From: Halobacteriales archaeon QS_4_70_19
GTDB lineage: Archaea > Halobacteriota > Halobacteria > Halobacteriales > Haloarculaceae
NCBI GenBank assembly: GCA_003020985.1
Contig: PXRM01000026.1
Coordinates: 117,697 to 181,696 of the forward strand
Reading direction: 5' to 3'
Length of the DNA stretch: 64,000 bases
In this document: in pieces, positions 60,517-64,000 of the stretch
How the letters are laid out: each line of letters begins with the position of its first letter
Numbering within the stretch: position 1 is the first letter of the stretch
Program-made: the position numbers and the translations under genes
Notes under the pieces: model-generated
Database searches by the model: none
Seen by the model: the letters and a program-made list of their open reading frames with translations, nothing else
Told to the model about the DNA's origin: nothing

Positions 60517-61242
60517 CTATTTCCTACTTACCTCAATAATATCCAAGTTTCCTCGGTTATTTGCCACAATTGAGAGTGAAGTTTCAGCTGAAGCATAACT
60601 TTCGTCTGAACTTCCTGACTCAGATGAAGATTTCTTGGCGGGATCAGAGTCAGTAGTGTGTTCTGTGTCAGATTTCACTCTGGCCTCAATATCAAAGGTC
60701 CCAATATTCATTTCAGCAGTCTCACCCTCCGGCACCTCTTTTTCTTCCCCGTTGTGTCTGAGAGTAACGTCACCGGAAGAATGCTTTTGAATTTCCGTTG
60801 CCGAATAATTGACTGGGGATTTTACTGGAACCGTGACAATCGGCCTGAGGTCATCAACTATTTCGACAGGAAGGAATTTCGAAGGTCGGTGGGGGACAAC
60901 CGGATTCTGCACAGGATTATACCGCTTAGAACCTCCAGCCCTAGAAATAGCCACAAAGTTTTCGGAGTGGATTGGATGAGAGCTCTTTAAATCATCAGGA
61001 ATCAGCAATTGGCTACTAGTAATCATATGAGAAAGGAAAGTGTCGTTTGCAGTCTCAAGAAGCTCTCGGGAGTCATCTGTGGTAATTTCATGATACACAC
61101 CGATTTCAAGGATATTTACATTCTCATCACTTTCTGATTCTGAATTCTGAGCAGTTACCTGACCAGCTGTTGCTGTCAGCCCCGATACACCGATCGTCTT
61201 CAAGACCGTCCTCCGAGAGGGAGAAAATGAATTTTTAGCCAT
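60517..61242 (-). CDS. Tat-exported protein paired with a metzincin-like protein
   Basis: The 241-residue protein starts MAKNSFSPSRRTVLKTIGVS, a clear twin-arginine leader, followed by GLTATAGQVTAQN, where signal peptidase would cut. The mature protein is not one I recognise. It has a mixed alpha/beta middle (NYSATEIQKHSSGDVTLRHN) and a Ser/Glu-rich segment (KKSSSESGSSDESYASAETS). It starts two bases after the stop of the metzincin-like gene, so they are cotranslated. GC is about 40-45 percent, unlike the chromosome. It could be a substrate, inhibitor or chaperone of the peptidase-like partner; that is inference. Confidence 0.6.
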   Translation of the reverse strand: MAKNSFSPSRRTVLKTIGVSGLTATAGQVTAQNSESESDENVNILEIGVYHEITTDDSRELLETANDTFLSHMITSSQLLIPDDLKSSHPIHSENFVAISRAGGSKRYNPVQNPVVPHRPSKFLPVEIVDDLRPIVTVPVKSPVNYSATEIQKHSSGDVTLRHNGEEKEVPEGETAEMNIGTFDIEARVKSDTEHTTDSDPAKKSSSESGSSDESYASAETSLSIVANNRGNLDIIEVSRK

Positions 61243-61244
61243 TA

Positions 61245-61913
61245 TTAGATTCCTTCAATTTCACTTTTTGTGTAAATTCTTGCAGGCTGGTGGCTAAAGT
61301 TGGAATTATCCACCGAACATTTTGAAAATCCTTCAACATACCACTTCGGATCGCTTGATATATACTCATTTATTCTATTACATTGATTAACATCATAATC
61401 GCTATCATCCTCATAGGTCGTCAGTTCAGGTGTAATATAATTTTCATTATCATGGTTTTCACCAATCCCCTGTTTATGCCGAGCATCATACAGATGACCT
61501 AGCTCTTGTAATGCAACCGATGCTTGTGTTTGTCTGGCCCAAAAGAGGCCCGTCGAGGCTCCTCCGATCCTATCTGTGTACGTGGCTGGGTCTGGTAAAT
61601 TATGAAAATCATCGGTCACACAGATAACTGCCGCATTACCATTATAGGTCGCATATCCACGCTTTTCCCAGTTCGTGACCGACGCTATTAGAAGATTCTT
61701 ATCATAATCTGTAAACGACTGGTCTGCCCACCAGTCGTGGAGTTCAGGAACTGTATTTCCAGTCGCCTGACTCGTGTCATGAGCATAACCCTCATAGTAG
61801 TGATAGTTCCTTCCAAAAACATGTTGGACATAGTCCATCATCTTTCCAACTTGATCTCCGCTCCATCCATCTACGGTTTCGCTCGGAACCAGGTATATGT
61901 TATCGGATGCCAC
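61245..61913 (-). CDS. metzincin-like protein with altered zinc site
   Basis: The 222-residue protein has an alpha/beta arrangement ending in VALQELGHLYDARHKQG. Aligned to the metzincin motif HExxHxxGxxH, this reads QExxHxxDxxH: the first zinc-ligand His is Gln (codon CAA, one base from CAC/CAT) and the Gly is Asp, while Glu and two His are kept. The Cys pair in NQCNRINEYI and FSKCSVDN also fits the haloarchaeal secreted metalloproteases I know. No signal peptide is present. It may be an inactive peptidase fold, an enzyme with a different site, or a decaying gene. Fold assignment rests on the motif only. Confidence 0.5.
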   Translation of the reverse strand: MASDNIYLVPSETVDGWSGDQVGKMMDYVQHVFGRNYHYYEGYAHDTSQATGNTVPELHDWWADQSFTDYDKNLLIASVTNWEKRGYATYNGNAAVICVTDDFHNLPDPATYTDRIGGASTGLFWARQTQASVALQELGHLYDARHKQGIGENHDNENYITPELTTYEDDSDYDVNQCNRINEYISSDPKWYVEGFSKCSVDNSNFSHQPARIYTKSEIEGI

Positions 61914-62018
61914 GACCTATACTTTAGACGGGTGAAAATAAGCTTAATTCAGCATAATAGTATGTATTACTTGGTGATGATGTGTTCGTAATTCTCCCGG
62001 TAACGATCCGTTAACCTG

Positions 62019-62501
62019 CTATGGGCCAGTTTCTGAGAACTGAATATTATCTACATAAATTTCGGCATGGAGACGTAAACTCTGATTTTCTTGGTTGGTG
62101 TAATTGTATTTCTGTTTTGGACCGTCTTCCACATCAATGGTAATGCTACCCGATTTTGACTCCACAATATCTCCATAATCCTTTACTGATCCCGAATCAC
62201 TATCTTTTGGCAGAGAAAATTTCGTGCTGAACTGTCTTTTCCCTTCTTCTCTAACCACGAGTTGGGCAGTTACTCGGTTTTCAGTCTCATTAAATACTTG
62301 TAGATCGGGAACTTCCAGACCTGAATCCATACTTCGCTCCGAGGTCACATTTTCTGTTCCCGGTTCAATTTCAGTACTCTCTGATTTGTTATCTGGTCCT
62401 GTGTCTGTTTCTGAATTTTCAGCTCCTACGAATTGTCCAATGCAACCGGATATAGATAATAAACTTGAACTCATCGCCGCGATTGCAGTTCTCCGTCGCA
62501 T
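62019..62501 (-). CDS. AT-rich orphan lipoprotein
   Basis: The 160-residue protein begins MRRRTAIAAMSSSLLSISGC, a Tat-like leader with lipobox, then an acidic Ser/Thr linker and one beta-rich domain (VTAQLVVREEGKRQFSTKFS, then SITIDVEDGPKQKYNYTN). Domain order and spacing parallel the lipoprotein at 26887-27333. The gene is AT-rich and lies between the metzincin pair and IS remnants. It may anchor or sense something at the cell surface; no function is known. Confidence 0.6.
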   Translation of the reverse strand: MRRRTAIAAMSSSLLSISGCIGQFVGAENSETDTGPDNKSESTEIEPGTENVTSERSMDSGLEVPDLQVFNETENRVTAQLVVREEGKRQFSTKFSLPKDSDSGSVKDYGDIVESKSGSITIDVEDGPKQKYNYTNQENQSLRLHAEIYVDNIQFSETGP

Positions 62502-62600
62502 ATAACAGGCTTGTTTATCACCACGTAAATATCCAATCCAGGCGAATATATGTATATATACAGAAATAATTTATCTGTAATTTCGACCTTCCGGTACTGT

Positions 62601-62715
62601 CTAGTTTAGCACTTCCTCAGCTGGCGTGCGTCCGTTGAGCGATTGATGCGGTCGTTGTTCGTTATAGTATTGCACGAAGTGAGAAATCCATCGGCGGACG
62701 CTCCGCTGACTGCCC
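62601..62715 (-). pseudogene. integrase-core (IS481/IS3-like) transposase C-terminal fragment
   Basis: On the minus strand the frame reads RRWISHFVQYYNEQRPHQSL and then NGRTPAEEVLN before a stop. This is the C-terminal signature of rve-type transposases. The rest of the gene is missing, and the frame is joined to unrelated DNA near 62715. It is a leftover of an IS distinct from the neighbouring ISH3-like element. Confidence 0.65.
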
Positions 62716-62890
62716 ACCCAGGAGTGATGAGAGCGGCCCCTCTGCTGCCCGAGTGTGTGAAACCATTTTCCAACCCTGTAGCTCGCATCTCGGGGCTCGT
62801 TGTGGGTATACAGAACAGCTCATTTACTGACATAGCCACTCGATTTCCGTAGTGAGCGAGCAACCTCCCGCCCAACGTACTGAACCGCGA

Positions 62891-64000
62891 ATGCGCTCGC
62901 TCTGCGAAGCGTATCGACTCGGCATCAGCATTCGATCCAACCTCACCCGCTCTGACCTCCTCACTGCTGTCGAACAGGTAGACCACTCCATCGAGGCCAT
63001 CGACGACGGCTATCCGGCGTGGCACCCAGCCCCGCTCTCGTTCCGCGCGATGGTCCTCGCGTTCGTAGTCATGGAGATCACGGGCGAGTCGTACGCGGCC
63101 TTCTCCCGACGCCTCACCCGCCAGCCCGAACTCGCCACGGCACTGGGCTTCGATAGAGTGCCCGACGAGTCAGCCTTCTCGCGGGCGTGGCGCAACCGCT
63201 TCGACGACACCGCCCAGGAGTACATCGAGACGGCCGCCCACTTCGTCGTCAAAGAAGTCCACGATGGCGATATCCACGCCCCGGAGGTCCGGCCCAAATC
63301 CGAGGTCATCGAAGCTGAGGAATCGGAGAACCAGACGCCAGAAGGCGAGTTCTCGACAGCGGAGATCGCCCGCACAACGCGGCTCGCTCGCGACCATGCG
63401 TTCGGCCGGTTCGACTCGGACCGAGCAGCGAACGCCTCCTACCACGACACAGAGTTTCTAGAGTTGCAGACGTTCATGGGGATGGTCGGCTGTGGGACTG
63501 CCCAGGGAGCAGCGAGGTTCCAGTACCGTCGTGGTGAGGACTACGGCCCACACGGCGATACCCACCTCCGGGCCGTCAAACAGTTCGCACCCGAGGACCT
63601 CATCGACAGCTTCGGCAACGCGACCGAGCGACTCTGCTCGGTCATCGGGTCGGACGCCTCGTTCCGTCGGCCAGTGACGGCCGCCATCGACATCACCACG
63701 ATCCCCTACTACGGGGATGTCGAGGAGATGCCGATGGTCAGCGGGACGAAAGACCGCGACGGCCATGCGTTCAAATTCGCCACCCTGTCGATCATTGGTC
63801 GGAACATCCCGCTTGTCCTCGCGGTCGAGCCCGTCCGCGAGAGCTCACCCTGGGACGATAATCCGCCGAACCAGATTCATCGCGTGGTTCGACGGCTGGT
63901 TGAACGCGCTAAGGAACACGTTCCCATCGAGACGGTGCTGTGCGACCGCGAGTTCGACTCGATGCGGGTGTTCCAGACGCTCCAGAACCACGATGTCAAC
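62891..64000 (+). mobile_element. DDE transposase (ISH3-like/IS4 superfamily), runs off window
   Basis: The open frame from ATG 62891 continues without a stop to the last base, about 370 residues. It has an N-terminal DNA-binding part (FSRRLTRQPELATALGF and PDESAFSRAWRNRF), then the first catalytic Asp in AIDITTIPYYGDVEE and the second in VLCDREFDSMRVFQ. The third catalytic residue, Glu, should lie beyond the window. It appears intact so far. The start is uncertain because upstream IS ends were not identified. It marks the right side of the AT-rich island. Confidence 0.8.

Noticed and set aside
1..64000. CRISPR array, rRNA operon or replication origin
   Set aside because: No regularly spaced direct repeats, rRNA segments or Orc1/Cdc6 gene with origin repeats were seen on either strand.

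Overview
The window is chromosomal DNA of an extremely halophilic archaeon (class Halobacteria); I cannot name the genus from the sequence alone. The evidence is very high GC outside a few patches, Asp/Glu-rich proteins throughout, archaeal core genes (hel308 with KEOPS cgi121, a multi-OB-fold RPA, a RecJ-like DHH nuclease, carS for archaeal lipids), a haloarchaeal class III PHA locus, Tat-type lipoproteins, archaeal TATA elements about 27-33 nt before start codons, and an elongator tRNA-Met interrupted by an intron.

Layout. 1-4.4 kb is accessory DNA: a hydrolase fragment, a zinc-ribbon HTH regulator, a VapB/VapC-type pair and four small zinc-finger or DNA-binding genes that end beside the intron-containing tRNA-Met. 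4.4-8.6 kb holds an acidic exported protein with a duplicated signal-peptide core, a membrane histidine kinase and an acyl-CoA dehydrogenase. 8.7-12.9 kb is the polyhydroxyalkanoate locus (phaB, phaC, phaE, an AbrB-type phaR, and a divergent MaoC/phaJ-like hydratase). 14-16 kb carries a SBP56/methanethiol-oxidase-type gene abutting a 2Fe-2S ferredoxin. 16-25.4 kb is largely maintenance genes (cgi121-hel308, RPA) with a membrane protein ending in an ABA4-like domain, a Bat-type HTH gene and an MFS carrier. 25.6-31 kb has tRNA-Arg(GCG), a DUF309 protein, an AT-rich orphan lipoprotein, a NUDIX plus eIF2B-like fusion, and a stretch of decayed genes (cysteine synthase, CNNM and UspA fragments). 31-38.5 kb has PhoD, an enoyl-CoA hydratase, an aldehyde dehydrogenase remnant, a flavin-dependent oxidoreductase and two DHH phosphoesterases.

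38.5-42.2 kb is an iron-uptake ABC operon whose promoters carry three palindromes of the DtxR/IdeR type (TTAGG...CCTAA). 42-53 kb has an ABC exporter, a GIDE-domain protein, an iron-containing dehydrogenase, a two-domain VOC dioxygenase, a methyltransferase, a NifU-type scaffold and a CoA-transferase. 53-56 kb is the tetrapyrrole operon hemC-cobA-hemD, accompanied by three copies of a conserved 22-nt core motif. carS and a metal-efflux set (small Cys-Cys protein, ArsR regulator, permease) follow.

From 59 kb to the end the composition changes: a broken transposase, about 2.5 kb of AT-rich DNA with three exported or peptidase-like genes, an integrase fragment and an intact transposase running off the window. 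This IS-bounded island contains the least familiar genes: a metzincin-like protein whose first zinc-ligand histidine is replaced by glutamine, translated just ahead of a Tat-exported partner, next to a lipoprotein that resembles the AT-rich orphan lipoprotein at 26.9 kb. It is my best candidate for an undescribed system, but its function is unknown.
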